From positions 1 to 64,000 of the forward strand of contig JAACJM010000125.1 of the NCBI GenBank assembly GCA_013368315.1: a stretch of 64,000 nucleotides of DNA, written 5' to 3'. Origin of the DNA: Tetrapyrgos nigripes. Taxonomy: Eukaryota; Basidiomycota; Agaricomycetes; Agaricales; Campanellaceae. The notes under the pieces are model-generated. The model was not told the DNA's origin, searched no databases, and saw only the letters and a program-made list of their open reading frames with translations. Shown one piece after another: positions 1 to 10,772 of the stretch; the stretch's first letter is position 1; every line of letters begins with the position of its first letter. A program made the translations under genes and the position numbers.

Positions 1-212
1 GATGATGATATGGGGAGTTGGAGTATAGGGTCTGGGGTAGGGGATGAGAGCGTTTGACGTAGAGGTAAACGAAGAGTTAGAGGTAGAGGTCAAGGTAGAC
101 AGCGCAGATGTGGTATTTGTAGAGTTAGAATTGATTGCCAATGCGGATGAGTAACTTAGGGTTACTACGGGTTTCCTAGGGTCGAGTAGGGGTCTACCCT
201 AGGGGGGTAGGG
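1..212. other. Unassigned purine-rich DNA
   Basis: No supportable gene. The last 60 bases contain several GGGTT and CCTAGGG words, including one TAGGGTTAGGG, which resemble degenerate telomere-like repeats, but there is no regular hexamer array. Confidence 0.4.
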
Positions 213-335
213 TTAGGGTGCAGGGGGCAGGGGGCAGGGGACAGAGAGCAGGGGGAAGGGGCAGGGGGCAGGGGGCAAGAGGCAGGGGGGCAGGGGGCAG
301 GGTTTGGGTAGGGGTGAGGGGCAGGTTGGACTTGG
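213..335 (+). repeat. G-rich CAGGGGG minisatellite
   Basis: A 7-8-bp unit (GGGGGCA) is repeated about a dozen times with drift. Runs of four to six G separated by CA make this strand a strong candidate for G-quadruplex formation. The open reading frames here translate to Pro-Leu-Cys or Gly-Arg low-complexity sequence and are not credible genes. Confidence 0.85.
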
Positions 336-399
336 AGGAACAGGGTTTGGATTGGAGAGACAGAATTTTTGACAGAGTTGCTTTGGAGGTTCCCATTTC

Positions 400-690
400 A
401 CGACTACTTGGACACGACTACTTGGACACGCGTGCTTGGACATGCCTACTTGGACACACTTACTTGGAGATGCCTACTTGGACAAGCTAACTTGGATATG
501 CATACTTACCACGCCTACTTGAACATTCCTGCCTGGACTACTTGGATATGCATACTTACCATGCCTACTTGGACACACTTACTTGGACATGCATTCCTAC
601 TGGCACACCTCTACTTGGACTTTACTACTAGTACATCTGTACTTAGACTACTTGGAAATACAGTGTTCCCACTTGGATGCTCCTACTTAA
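400..690 (+). repeat. ACTTGGACA minisatellite
   Basis: About twenty degenerate copies of a 11-14-bp unit with core TACTTGGACAT or TACTTGGACAC. The predicted proteins (Thr-Trp-rich, repetitive) are by-products of the repeat. Confidence 0.85.
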
Positions 691-734
691 CTTAGACAGA
701 CATACAAGGACACAAGAACTTACCCTCCCAAAGA

Positions 735-860
735 GGAACTTGTAGTGAGAGATTTGGCTAGAGGAGGGGCAGGGGGTTGGGCAGGCTTTGGGTAGGGGAG
801 GGGCAGGCTTTGGCCAGGGTTTGGCTAAGGGAGGGGAAGAGGAGAGACAGGAGATAAATG
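735..860 (+). repeat. Second G-rich tract
   Basis: GGGGCAGG, GGCTTTGG and GGGAGGGG words recur, related in composition to the tract at 213-335 but less regular. No gene seen. Confidence 0.6.
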
Positions 861-939
861 TGTCTGCACTTAGCTTGATTGTATTTTCACTTCAGACTTT
901 TTTCTGGGATTGACTTACATTGATAGTATTCTTTTTTTG

Positions 940-1440
940 TGGAATTGGAGTCCAACTCGCAGCTGGACGCTCAAATCGTTCATGCTGCGCGCAGAGTACT
1001 TATATTGACCTGATTGAGATTTTGAGTAACACACAGCTGGACGCTCAAGTAGTTCATGCTGTGTGCACAGTAGTTAAATTCATAGTATTCATGTTCTACC
1101 TAGATACAATGTACAACGGCTTGACCATCACAAGTTACCTAGATACAACTGATGACAACTTGAGCGTCGCAAGTTGTAGCTAGATACAACCTACGACGCT
1201 CAAGCCGTTGCAATACTTATAAGTTTTTGTCTCACCTACCAAACATCTGATGCTTTGGCCGTCCAGATGTGCACGGACCCATTGAACGCTTTGAGTGTTC
1301 TTATGATCCGTGCACTTATGGTTACAGAGAATGCAATACTGCATGAGCGACCAAGTCGTTCATGCAGTAGAGTACTTATAGTGTTTAACTTCATACAACA
1401 TGAACGACTTACGCGTTCATATTGCAATGTAAAAGTAGTA
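940..1440. repeat. Cluster of short hairpin repeats
   Basis: At least six imperfect palindromes lie in 500 bases. Two copies near 957-993 and 1033-1066 have the same layout, but their arms differ in a paired way (CGCAGC..GCTGCG against CACAGC..GCTGTG). Another at 1338-1368 pairs ACTGCATGAGCGAC with GTCGTTCATGCAGT, leaving one wobble position. ACAACTTG..CAAGTTGT occurs near 1156-1178. No gene is supported. Confidence 0.65.
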
Positions 1441-1619
1441 CTAGTACTTACCCAACATGATGATGAGGCAGAACTTTAACTTAGGATAGCTTTAATCAAA
1501 TTCTCCTGGACACTCTGTAATAGACTATGTACCGGTGAAGCGTGCAAATAAATTTTTATTCATCTAAGTACATTGAGTACTACTAAAAACGCTACTAAAA
1601 ACAGGAATGGTGGTGAGAA

Positions 1620-2880
1620 CCAGCCAGATCGGATTCGGACAGCATGTGCACGCTTTGCAAAACCAACCATCGTGTTCAGAGGGTTAGAAAGGCCTGGAAT
1701 CGAGTCCGGGATGTCAAATTTTGGACCTCAGCGTGGACTCCAGTGAGTGTTGAGGAGCCTAGAATGTAGGATTGGGTTGAGGAAAAGATGTATGCGAAGA
1801 AGTGAGTGTAGTGGAGGCAATATTGGATGAGGAGGAGAGGGCTTGTAGATTCACGAATTTTTGATGGAATAGTGCAAGTAGGGGGTGGTTTTGAATCGAT
1901 TTATTAATTAGAATACGAATTTATTAAAGAGACAGCGAACGCACCTGTCGTTCCGAAGTTATAGCCTGTTCAATAAACCCAAAAATGCATGAATAAGCTA
2001 TATCGCATCCGAATGGCGTGCGACGGCTCCAAAACCACTTCCATTGTGTTTGGAGAGTAAAATAACCCCCGAATAGAGCTTTGGACAAGGAGATTCTAAG
2101 CAGGGGCAAGGAGGAATGGAGTTGTTCGGGGTGAGGAGGAGCGGGTATGCATCTTGAGTCCGGACGTCTTCGGATGGCTTCCAGACCAGCACCATCGTGT
2201 TCTTAGGGTTTCATAACCCCAGATACGATTCAGGATGAGGAGATTTTAGTGCGGGGTTGAGTAGTAGTAGAAGCGGTAGGGAAGAGAGGGGATGGCGGGT
2301 GACGGGATATGAAGGGATTTGGACCAGCTAGTGACTCAATGCAATTGATTTTATTAGTAGAATAAGACTGTAAGGAAATTGAAGCGAACGCACCTCGCTT
2401 TCAGAAGTTACAACTAATGCAAAATCCCAGAAATCCCAAAAAGTCGAAAACTGACATAGCGTATCCGGCAGCCATTTGGGGTCTTTGAAATTGTGACCAT
2501 CGGATTTGGAGGGTTAAAGAACACTAGAATCCACTCCGGAGTGAAGCGATTTGGGCGGAATGTCGAGGAGGTGTGTATGTGGTAAGGGGGAGGGGGAAGG
2601 GATGGCGGACAACGCAATTCGGACGGAATAGGACAAGTTGGGGGCTCTATATAATCTATTTTGTGAGGGGAATCCAACGGTATCAAAATCAAAACGAACG
2701 GATGTCGCGGTCAAAAGTTATGTCCAATTTAAAACCTACAAAATGCGAAAAAAACTCCATATCGGATCCGGCCAAGACGCAGAGGGTTCTAGAGCATTAC
2801 TATCGAATTTGGAGGGTCAAATAATGATAGAATTGAGTCCAGCATGAGGTGATTTGGTAGGAAGGACGAGGAGGAGTGGA
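1620..2880 (-). repeat. ~450-bp satellite family, inverted block
   Basis: Reverse-complement relatives of the blocks at 5560-7440 and 15775-17000. Each unit keeps a conserved box reading, on the minus strand, CGGACTCGATTC, followed by a CCCTCC(A/G)AACACGATGG-like box. Copies of the box are seen near 1697, 2224, 2528 and 2829. The small open frames here are not conserved between copies. Confidence 0.65.
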
Positions 2881-3130
2881 TATTGGATTTGGGATGAGGA
2901 GGAGCAGGCCAGTGAAATAACAGCTACAACTATCCAGAGACTGCTGTCTACTGGATAGATGTCTAGAATGGCATGAGATACAAGGGAGAAGGCGGCAGGA
3001 ATCCCCAAGCTTGAAACACAAGCTGGCAGTGAACTAGAACTACCTCCAGGGACGGAGAGACAAGTCTAGATCACACCAGAATGTTCCACAACGCTTGAGG
3101 GTTGAGAAGAACCATAAAGAGAATATAATC

Positions 3131-3186
3131 CTACCTCGAATACCACCGGCCGAATGGCACCATTCGGCCGGTAGTATTTGAGGTAG
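3131..3186. repeat. 56-bp near-perfect palindrome, copy 1
   Basis: Two 27-bp arms starting CTACCTCGAATACCACCGGC and ending in its complement, separated by 2 bp; 25 of 27 positions pair. A related palindrome lies at 3888-3945 and a broken one at 30550-30593. It could extrude as a cruciform or fold as a long RNA hairpin. Confidence 0.85.
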
Positions 3187-3887
3187 GTGGTATGATTCCA
3201 TGACCAACCCGAGCAGCAGGGAGACACCAAGGCGGCAGCAGCGAGAAAGCAAGCAGAACATTACTCACCGGTTCCTAGTATGAATCAAAGCTCATAGAAC
3301 TTTAAAGAGTCGAATCTGAGCATATCAAGCGCAGAGAAGCGCCACTGTTCACCAGCGGACCCGCATATCAAAAGCGGTTTCCTGTATATGCGGTCAAATT
3401 GGTCAACGCCTTTGCCAAACGACGAAAAACAACTTACTTTGAAGTTTGAGAAGGATCTTGAGGTGGCTTGAGGCGAGGGAGTGGTAGAGTCGAGGTCGTA
3501 GGCGGAGATGATGATGGTTCAGAAGCAAGAGAGGTTGTGATGTAACTGTCACTAACCCACCGAATAAACGCGATTCTCTTCTCGCCAAAACGGGAGGATC
3601 ACACCAAGAAGGGATGCAGAGCTGACGCAACCTTTTGAGAAAGTGGTTGTCGGTCTGCGAGGGTTTATATTAGATTGAAAGAGAAGAATAGAGGAGTAAT
3701 ATCATTTGTACAGTGCATGTAAGTGTAACTAGTTTACTTTACATACACACGACTATCTGTGTATCGTCAGTCTGGTTCAACGAGACTAAATTTACTTATA
3801 GTTGTACTGCCGAGGGTTTTTTGTATGACCTAAAATGGATCACCGTCAGACTTAACCCATGAAGAGGTACGGGATTGAAAAGCAACA
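3187..3887. repeat. Segmental duplication copy 1 (partner 29847-30549)
   Basis: About 700 bp nearly identical in sequence and orientation to 29847-30549, differing at scattered single bases. It contains a conserved 75-codon minus-strand frame (3403-3630), intact in both copies but without recognisable features, and a subterminal hairpin near 3743-3770 (ATACACA..TGTGTAT) also found at the right end of the insertion at 10026-10534. It sits exactly between the two palindromes, suggesting one composite mobile or duplicated unit. Confidence 0.75.
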
Positions 3888-3945
3888 CCTACCTCGAATA
3901 CCACCGGCCGAATGGTGCCATTTGGCCGGTGGTATTCGAGGTAGG
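3888..3945. repeat. 58-bp near-perfect palindrome, copy 2
   Basis: Arms of 28 bp starting CCTACCTCGAATACCACCGG with a 2-bp centre; one mismatch. With the copy at 3131-3186 it brackets the 700-bp duplicated unit. Confidence 0.88.
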
Positions 3946-4376
3946 AAATGGGAAGTTGGTGGGGTAGGAGGAGAGCATAGTGATAGGAAGGAGGTCGGCC
4001 AAATGTTGATGAAAATACACAAGTCGGGTATGCTAGAGAATCATTGTGAGCAGGAGAATACGAATATGTTTATGTTTAGGACAGGACAGGACATGCAAGG
4101 GATGTCCAGCATTCCAAATCTGCAATTTTTAAGTCAATCCGATTAAAACTCACTGAGATATTGAGGGGGAAACAGAAAAAAACCACCATGACATTATTGA
4201 TGTGAATCAATGAGTAGATAGAGTATGAAGTATATACCTTTTTTATGCATAACCCATTAAATACTTTTGGTCCAGTGGACACTCCTAATCAATCCCTACA
4301 TTTAGTATTCTACAATATATCTACACAAACATCTATACAGCAATTTTCTACCATAATTTTATGTATACACACGTCA
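3946..4376. other. Intergenic, no gene supported
   Basis: A 95-codon plus-strand frame (3859-4146) begins upstream inside the palindrome and shows no features. The rest is AT-rich. I see nothing further. Confidence 0.4.
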
Positions 4377-5535
4377 CAGAGTGTCTACGCACCCTTCGAC
4401 CAAGTCGGAGAGTGTAGATACTCACCAAGGGGCTCCGAAAAAAAAAGTTACATACCGGGGGTCGGAAAAAAAAATTAAGGACCTGGCGGAGGGAACCTAC
4501 CTAACTTTCCATATATAGTAATTTCACACATACTTACTTGCCTAATATAGTATCTTCACATGACCTCTTTCATGTGCACTTTCCCAAGCAGTGAGAACCT
4601 TTCACCTTGGGCGGCGTTGCATATTTCCAAAGATCTCTGTACAAACTTAAATTTCGGATTTTTCAGTGCCATTTTTGCTCACCCGGGTCTACTCCATATG
4701 GGACCGATTTGAGGCCGAGCAGCCATATGGAGTAGCTCCAGCGCCGAGCATAAATTCGTCATTTATGTTTGCCCAAAAGATCTTTCCAAATATGCATTGC
4801 CGCCCAAGGTGTTTGGTCAATCTTGACTGGCTTGTGCTTAGAGCCTAAAATTACTGTGGTCACAGTTGGAAAACCTTCAATAAGTCTGCTGAGGTGTGGT
4901 TTTCAGAACAAAATTGCTTCTGGAAGGGGTTTGAAGCATGCTGTAGAGGGGGTCAAAAAAAAATTTAGACCCCTGCCAGGGGAACCCACCTACCCCCGGT
5001 CCGGGATTTCTCGGTCCGGGCACCCTTGATACTCACTCTTTGTATACACATGTCGGAGAGTGTCTAGATACTCACCGCTGCACCAAATATCGCGCACAGT
5101 CAGTCCCTTTCAACCAAGTCGAAAGTCCCACGCTGTGCCAAATATCGCGCAGAGTCCCTTTCGACTTGGTCGAAACTCCCACGCTGTGTCCAGTGTGCGT
5201 GCACACTCTTCGACCAAGTCGGAGAGTGTCTATACACATAAATCAGTATACAACATTTTTATGTGTATACACACTCTTCGACCAAGTCGGAGAGTGTGCA
5301 TAGACATAAATCAGTACAACATTTTTATGTGTATCCACACTCTTCGACTCAGTCGGAGAGTGTGTGTACTCATCACTAAGTATAAGACAATTTATCTATC
5401 TACTCACTCTTCATATACACATCTCGGAGTGTCTACACACCCTTCGACCAAGTCGGAGAGTGTAGACATATATAATAAATAAGTATAAGTATAAAATAAG
5501 TATTCCATGATCCGACTTGGTCGAAGTGCTGTGCG
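4377..5535. repeat. Hairpin minisatellite (TTCGACCAAGTCGG family)
   Basis: Palindromic units with core TTCGACCAAGTCGG and flanking ACACTC..GAGTGT arms occur at about 4390-4416, 5203-5229, 5271-5297, 5337-5363 and 5433-5465. The middle three have a 66-68-bp period with a shared ATAAATCAGTA(TA)CAAC spacer. Other versions (CTTTC..GAAAG arms) lie at 5107-5125 and 5156-5175 next to CCCACGCTGTG, as in the array at 14.9-15.3 kb. A short sequence with a run of A or G (4430-4500) is repeated near 4945-5010. No gene supported. Confidence 0.75.
4689..4735. repeat. Perfect 13-bp inverted repeat
   Basis: CTACTCCATATGG at 4689-4701 and its exact complement CCATATGGAGTAG at 4723-4735, with a 21-base loop. 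No linked gene is evident. Confidence 0.7.
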
Positions 5536-5559
5536 CGGGAAAACCTGTGCCGCTCTTTT

Positions 5560-7440
5560 TTTCCTCAACCATCACCACCTTCAAAACCCGGACTCTCCCT
5601 CCTCCTCCTCCTGCACCAGCCAACCCACTCAACTTTGTGTTGTATGTGATCTACATTGAATCTGGTTCAATGTAGCGGTGTAGTAGCATTTCAAACTTGG
5701 AGTTTGAAATGACAACAATCTTCTTTTGACGACATCTCGGCCATTTCTCGACAGTTTTCCTTCAACCCGGACTCGATTCCAGGGGCTTTCAACCCTCCGG
5801 ACACGATGGTGAAGGTTCCGAATGCGTGCGACGTCAATCGCGTACCTTATCAACGAAGAATCATTTTTACGTTTCTGAAAATCATTATAACTTTTGAACC
5901 AGCGATCCGTAAGTCCTATCTTTTATATATTCGTATTCTACTCTTCATTTAGATTCCTTAGCATCCCTATTTCATGGATTTTCATCAACTTTCCGTCAAC
6001 ATCCCTCCACCTCACCTCCTCAGGTACTTCAATGTCTACTGGGTTCATATCTCGGCAAAGCACCCTACCTGAAGCCAATCCCCCGTTTTTTCGACCTCCT
6101 GAATCCATTGGATCTGACGCTGAGTCTTCACGACGTACCGTTCTCTTCGTATGACTGCCCCCTCCCCCTCCCCCCTTGTCAACTCAACCTCTCTATGCGT
6201 TCCTCGTCAAAACTCGACATCCCGAACTCATTTCTGGGGTCATTTATCCCTCCGAATACGATGGAAATGGCTTCAAGAGTGTCCGATGTCGATCGAAAAA
6301 GATATTGAAGGATTTCGCTTTTTGGATTTGGTAAAAAGACCATACCTTTGGAATGGGTCCTTCGTGAGTTTTACTTTTTATATATCCGTCTTCTGCTCAT
6401 CAAATAGACTCCGTACCATCCCTAGTTTATGTATTTCCATCAAATTTTCGTCAACCTTCTTCCTACCCACCTCCCCACCTACTTCATCCTCTACCACTTC
6501 AATTACTCATCTAAATGACCTATCTCGCTCGATTCCTACGTTATTCAACCCTCCGAATCCAATGAAAACAATGCTGAAGCCTCCTGACCTACCGCTCCTT
6601 CGATCTCTGTACCCCCTCCTCCTGTACCTTCTCAACCACACATCTCCTCACTCCTCAAGCCAAATATCATGAGCCCGGACTCGATTCTGAGGTTATTCAC
6701 CCCTCCAAACACGTTGGTGATGTCCCTGGGAGCCTACGACCTCATGCGAAAACGGTATGGAAGTTTTCGCTTTTTGGATATGTAAAAATGGACATAACTT
6801 TGGAACGCGATCTCCGTACGTTCCAATTCTTATATATCTGTGCTCTACTCATCGAGGCGATTCTCTAGCATCCCTACATCCCACATTTCCGTCAATATTT
6901 CGTCGATTTCCTTTCTCATCACCTCCTCACCTACCTCAAACTCTACAACCTCCATATCTGCTCAAAATTCCCTCCCTGACCTCACCCCTACGGTTTTAGC
7001 CCTTCTGAATTAAATTGGACCAGCCCCGAATCCTCGCAATGCCTCGTTCTTTCTGCGCATATATCCCCTCCCCCTCCACCTCCTCCACTCTCTACCTCCT
7101 CGTCTCCCTGTCCAAAAATCATGACCTCGGACTCGATTCTGGGGTTATTGAGCCTTCCAAACACGATGGCGATATTTCTGGGAGCCTATGATCTCATGCG
7201 AACACGATATGGGCAGTTTTCGCTTTTTGGGTATTTTAAAAAGGCCATAACTTTGAAACGAGACCTTCGTTCATTTCAATTTTTATATACCCGTGTTCCA
7301 CTTGCTGAGTCAATTCTGTAGCTCCCCCACATCATATATTTCTGTTAAGATTTCATTAAACCAACTTCCACCCTCCATCTTACCTTGTACTTCGTCTACA
7401 TACATTCATAGCAGCTTACCTGAGTTCTATCCTACTTTCT
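5560..7440 (+). repeat. ~450-bp satellite, forward block
   Basis: Units start with CCCGGACTCGATTC-like boxes near 5766, 6220, 6668 and 7120 (spacing 448-454 bp). Each is followed by a CCTCCGAACACGATGG-like box, a TTTTCGCTTTTTGG box, a CATAACTTT(G/T)GAAC box, a TTTTATATATCCGT box and a CCACCTCACCTCCTC pyrimidine tract. A half-unit copy of the first box recurs about 300 bp into each unit. Open frames of 60-170 codons are present but rich in Pro/Ser and not conserved in frame; they are treated as repeat by-products. Confidence 0.75.
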
Positions 7441-7514
7441 GAATCCTATGTAATGTATTAGAATGAGTTGAAAGCCTGCGCGACGCTGCACTTTGAAGTT
7501 TTCAATGTAGTTTA

Positions 7515-8555
7515 CACTGGGTGCAAATACCTGTAAATACATCGTCATACTGTGATATTACTGAAGACTTACTCAGTGCCAATCAGTTTGTAAATCCCCA
7601 TGTATTATGGAAGTATTATGTTAAAGCCAAAATTTCACAGCAATTCCATAAAGTTTCTGTAAATCAGGGTGTATTACTGGGGTCTTTCTATGTGAGATTC
7701 TGTCACAGTAATACATACTACAATACCATTGAGAAATACAGAAACATTTTGTTGTGACACAGAGTCACAGTATGTCATAGAGTAATACAGCCTGGATTTA
7801 TAGAAGACTTACACAAATGAAATACTGTAAATACACTGTCATACTATGACATTACTAAAGACTTACTTAGTGCCAATCAATTGTATATCTCTGTGTATTA
7901 CAGAAGTATTACAGAAAAGCAAAAATTTCAAAACAGTTCCATAAGGATTCTGTAAATCAAGTTGTATTACTAAGATTTTTCAATGTGACATTCTGTCACA
8001 GTAAGACATAGCATAATACCATTAAGATATACAGAGATATCTTGATGTGACACATGATCACAGTATGTCATATAGTAAGACTGGCCAGTTTTACAGAAGA
8101 TTTATGAGATTAAAAGCTATATTAAATCACAAGAAATTGTCATTGTATTTATCATAGATTTACTGAGTGACAAAATGGTAACAGAAATGGATCAATAAAA
8201 TCAGGTGTATTATGGAAGCTTTATGGAATCCAAAATATTTCCATAGAATGTCATAAGTTCACAGAAAAGTCTTACACCAAGATGGAATACATATAGTATC
8301 CTGGATATGCTGAAAGAGTTAAAGTATGACCCCTGTAAGTCAAGGGGAATTATTTTAAATTTATTGAATAGCAGGTATTCCATATGGACTTACATAAGAT
8401 ATATATAGAGATGGGAGTTCATAAAATGATAGTGTAAGAGTGCAAGTCTTACTGTAGATTTATGGAATCACAAGTCAAATTTTGAAGATAGTGAAGGTGT
8501 ACAAAAGGTATACAAAATGTGCTGTGAGCTTGTGAAGAATATCATTGTCGTGAAG
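7515..8555 (+). repeat. Left terminal inverted repeat
   Basis: Matches 13441-14532 in inverted orientation. It contains at least two internal direct copies of a ~290-bp unit (about 7530-7810 and 7825-8095), each with the words AAGACTTAC, GTATTACAGAAG and GTGACA..GTCACAGTATGTCAT, plus a more diverged third stretch. Such subterminal repeats could be transposase-binding arrays. The 78-codon frame at 7521-7757 is probably not a gene. Confidence 0.85.
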
Positions 8556-9008
8556 GTGTCACAAAAGTGTCATGAAGGTATCGTGAAAGTGTTGCAAAGG
8601 TGTCATGAAGATGTGATGAAGATATGATGAAGGTGTCGTGAAGGTGTCGCAAAGGTGTCGCAAAGGTGTCATGAAGGTGTTGTGAAGGTGTCATGAAGGT
8701 GTTGTGAAGGTGTTGTGAAGGTGTCATGAAGATGTTGCAAAGGTGTTGCAAAGGTGTCATGAAGATGTCGCTGAAGGTGCCGTGAGGGTGTTGCAAAGGT
8801 TTGGTGAAGGTATCATGAAGGTATTGGGAAGGTGTCACGAAGGTATTGGGTCAGGAAGGTGCCATGAAGATGTCGTGAAGGTGTCGTGAAGGTGTTGCAA
8901 AGGTTTCGTGAAGGTGTTCTGAAGGCGTCCTGAAGGTGTGGTGAAGGGGTGTTGTGGTGAAGGTGTTGCGAAGATGTCGTGCAGGTATCGTGAAGGTGCT
9001 GTGAAGGT
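8550..9008 (-). repeat. 11-12-bp minisatellite, GAAGGTGTCGT orientation
   Basis: About forty degenerate units reading GTGAAGGTGTC on the plus strand. Near 9008-9016 the orientation flips abruptly to the complement, so this block and 9016-10025 form a giant imperfect palindrome. The frames encoding repeated HDTF or HNTF units are by-products. Confidence 0.9.
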
Positions 9009-9015
9009 ACCTTTT

Positions 9016-10025
9016 TGCCACCGACATCTTCATGACACCTTCACAATACCTTCATGATACCTTCCCGATTACTTCCCGATACCTTCATGACACCTTCACA
9101 AAACCTTTATGACATCTTTGTGACACCTTTGTGACACCTTTGTGACACCTTCACTACACCTTCACCACACCTTCATGACATCCTCATGACACCTTCATGA
9201 TACCTTCACAACACCTTCCCGATACCTTTGCAAAACCTTCACAATACCTTCCCGACACCTTCATGACACCTTCGTGACACCTTCACGACACCTTCATGAC
9301 ATATTCATGACACCTTCACAATACCTTCAGACACCTTCCCAACACAACACCTTCGTGATACCGTCATGACACCTTCAGGAAACATTCCCACCACCTTCAC
9401 AATACCTTCATGACATCTTCACCACACCTTCACTACACCTGCACAACACCTTCCTGACACCTTCCCAACATCTTTCATGATACCTTCATGATACCTTCAG
9501 GACACCTTCACAATACCTTCATGACACCTTCAGGACACCTTCCCGACATCTTCTGACACCTTCATGATACATACCTTCATGACAACTTCACGAAACCTTT
9601 GCAACACTTTCATGACACCTTTGTGACACCTTTGCGACACCTTCAAAATACCTTTGCGACATCTTCATAACACCTTCACGATACCTTCATGACACCTTCC
9701 CGATACCTTCATGACACCTTCCCGATACCTTCATGACACATTCACAAAACCTTTGCAACACCTTCATGACACCTTCATGACATCTTTATGACACCTTTGC
9801 GACCCCTTCACGACACCTTTGTGACCCCTTCACGACATCTTCATGACACTCCTTCACCACACCTTCACCACATCTTCATGACACCTTCACAATACCTTTG
9901 CAACACCTTCACCACACCTTCATGACATCTTCATAACACCTTCCCACTACCTTCACAACACCTTCCCGATACCTTCACAACACCTTCCCAATACCTTCAC
10001 AACACCTTCCCAATACCTTCACAAC
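9016..10025 (+). repeat. 11-bp minisatellite, ACCTTCATGAC orientation
   Basis: About ninety degenerate units of ACCTTC(A/C)(T/C)(G/A)A(C/T). It is the complementary orientation of 8550-9008 and is interrupted at 10025 by a ~509-bp insertion before resuming at 10535. Confidence 0.9.
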
Positions 10026-10534
10026 TAGTCTGGTTGTTAACTTACAGGGCATGGTGCCTGCAAAAAGTTATTACATAATCAGTGTCAGCACCTCAATGGC
10101 ATGGACATTTTCCACTCAAATTCAAGCATTTATTTACCAATGTATTAAGACCACTTTTCACAATATACCTATAAATTTTTAGTGCTAAAAATGCAGTGGA
10201 AATGGTACTTACTGATACGAAAAAAGTAGCAGCCAAAAACTTCACCCGGAAGTGGCTATGCACTCGCAGAAATGAACTTTGCTTCATATTGCGGGCTCTG
10301 CTTCGTTTTTAGTCGCGATTTTTGGTAGTTATACTTAGATACATCTGTAGGTAAGGTATATGAAATAAAATTTACCTAGTTGCAAGAGAAGTTCAAAAAA
10401 AAAAGTCACCAAAAGCTTCGTGAGAATTAAATATGATTAGCTAATAATTTTTTGTGGGTGCACGCTCTAATAGATTACCACCAGACTACATACACACGAC
10501 TATCTGTGTATTGTCAGTCTGGTTCTCGAGACTA
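10026..10534. mobile_element. ~509-bp insertion in the minisatellite
   Basis: The minisatellite is interrupted by unrelated AT-rich sequence beginning TAGTCTGGTTG and ending CTCGAGACTA, so the outer six bases are inverted copies. CTTCACAAC stands on both sides (10017-10025 and 10535-10543), compatible with an 8-9-bp target duplication, though this word recurs in the host repeat. The right end holds a strong hairpin, CCAGACTACATACACA..TGTGTATTGTCAGTCTGG; a relative occurs near 3743-3785 and 30404-30446. A 64-codon minus-strand frame (10093-10287) has no features. Confidence 0.55.
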
Positions 10535-10772
10535 CTTCACAACACCTTCCCGATACCTTTGCGACACCTTCACGATACCTGCACCACACCTTTCCAATAC
10601 CTTCACGATACCTGCACCACACCTTTCCAATACCTTCACTTCACAAAGCCTTTGCAACACCTTTATGACACCTTCCCAATACCTTCCTGACATCTTCCCA
10701 ATACCTTCACAACACCTTCCCAATACCTTCACGATACCTTCACAACATCTTCATTCATGACACCTTCACAAT
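10535..10772 (+). repeat. Minisatellite continuation
   Basis: Same ACCTTC-type units as 9016-10025, resuming after the insertion. Confidence 0.85.

Noticed and set aside
6151..6672. 173-codon frame in the 450-bp satellite
   Set aside because: It spans unit boundaries, is not kept in the same frame in other units, and is only Pro/Ser/Thr-rich.
7521..7757. 78-codon frame conserved in both terminal inverted repeats
   Set aside because: Conservation is explained by the repeats being near-identical; it has no recognisable features and lies in likely transposase-binding DNA.
8542..8838. Long frames encoding HDTF/THFT repeats in the minisatellites
   Set aside because: They arise because the 11-12-bp unit is nearly in phase; they break wherever unit length changes and have no start context.
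10026..10534. Helitron interpretation, because of the 3' hairpin
   Set aside because: The end lacks CTRR after the hairpin and the start lacks TC, and matching 9-bp flanks argue against a Helitron.
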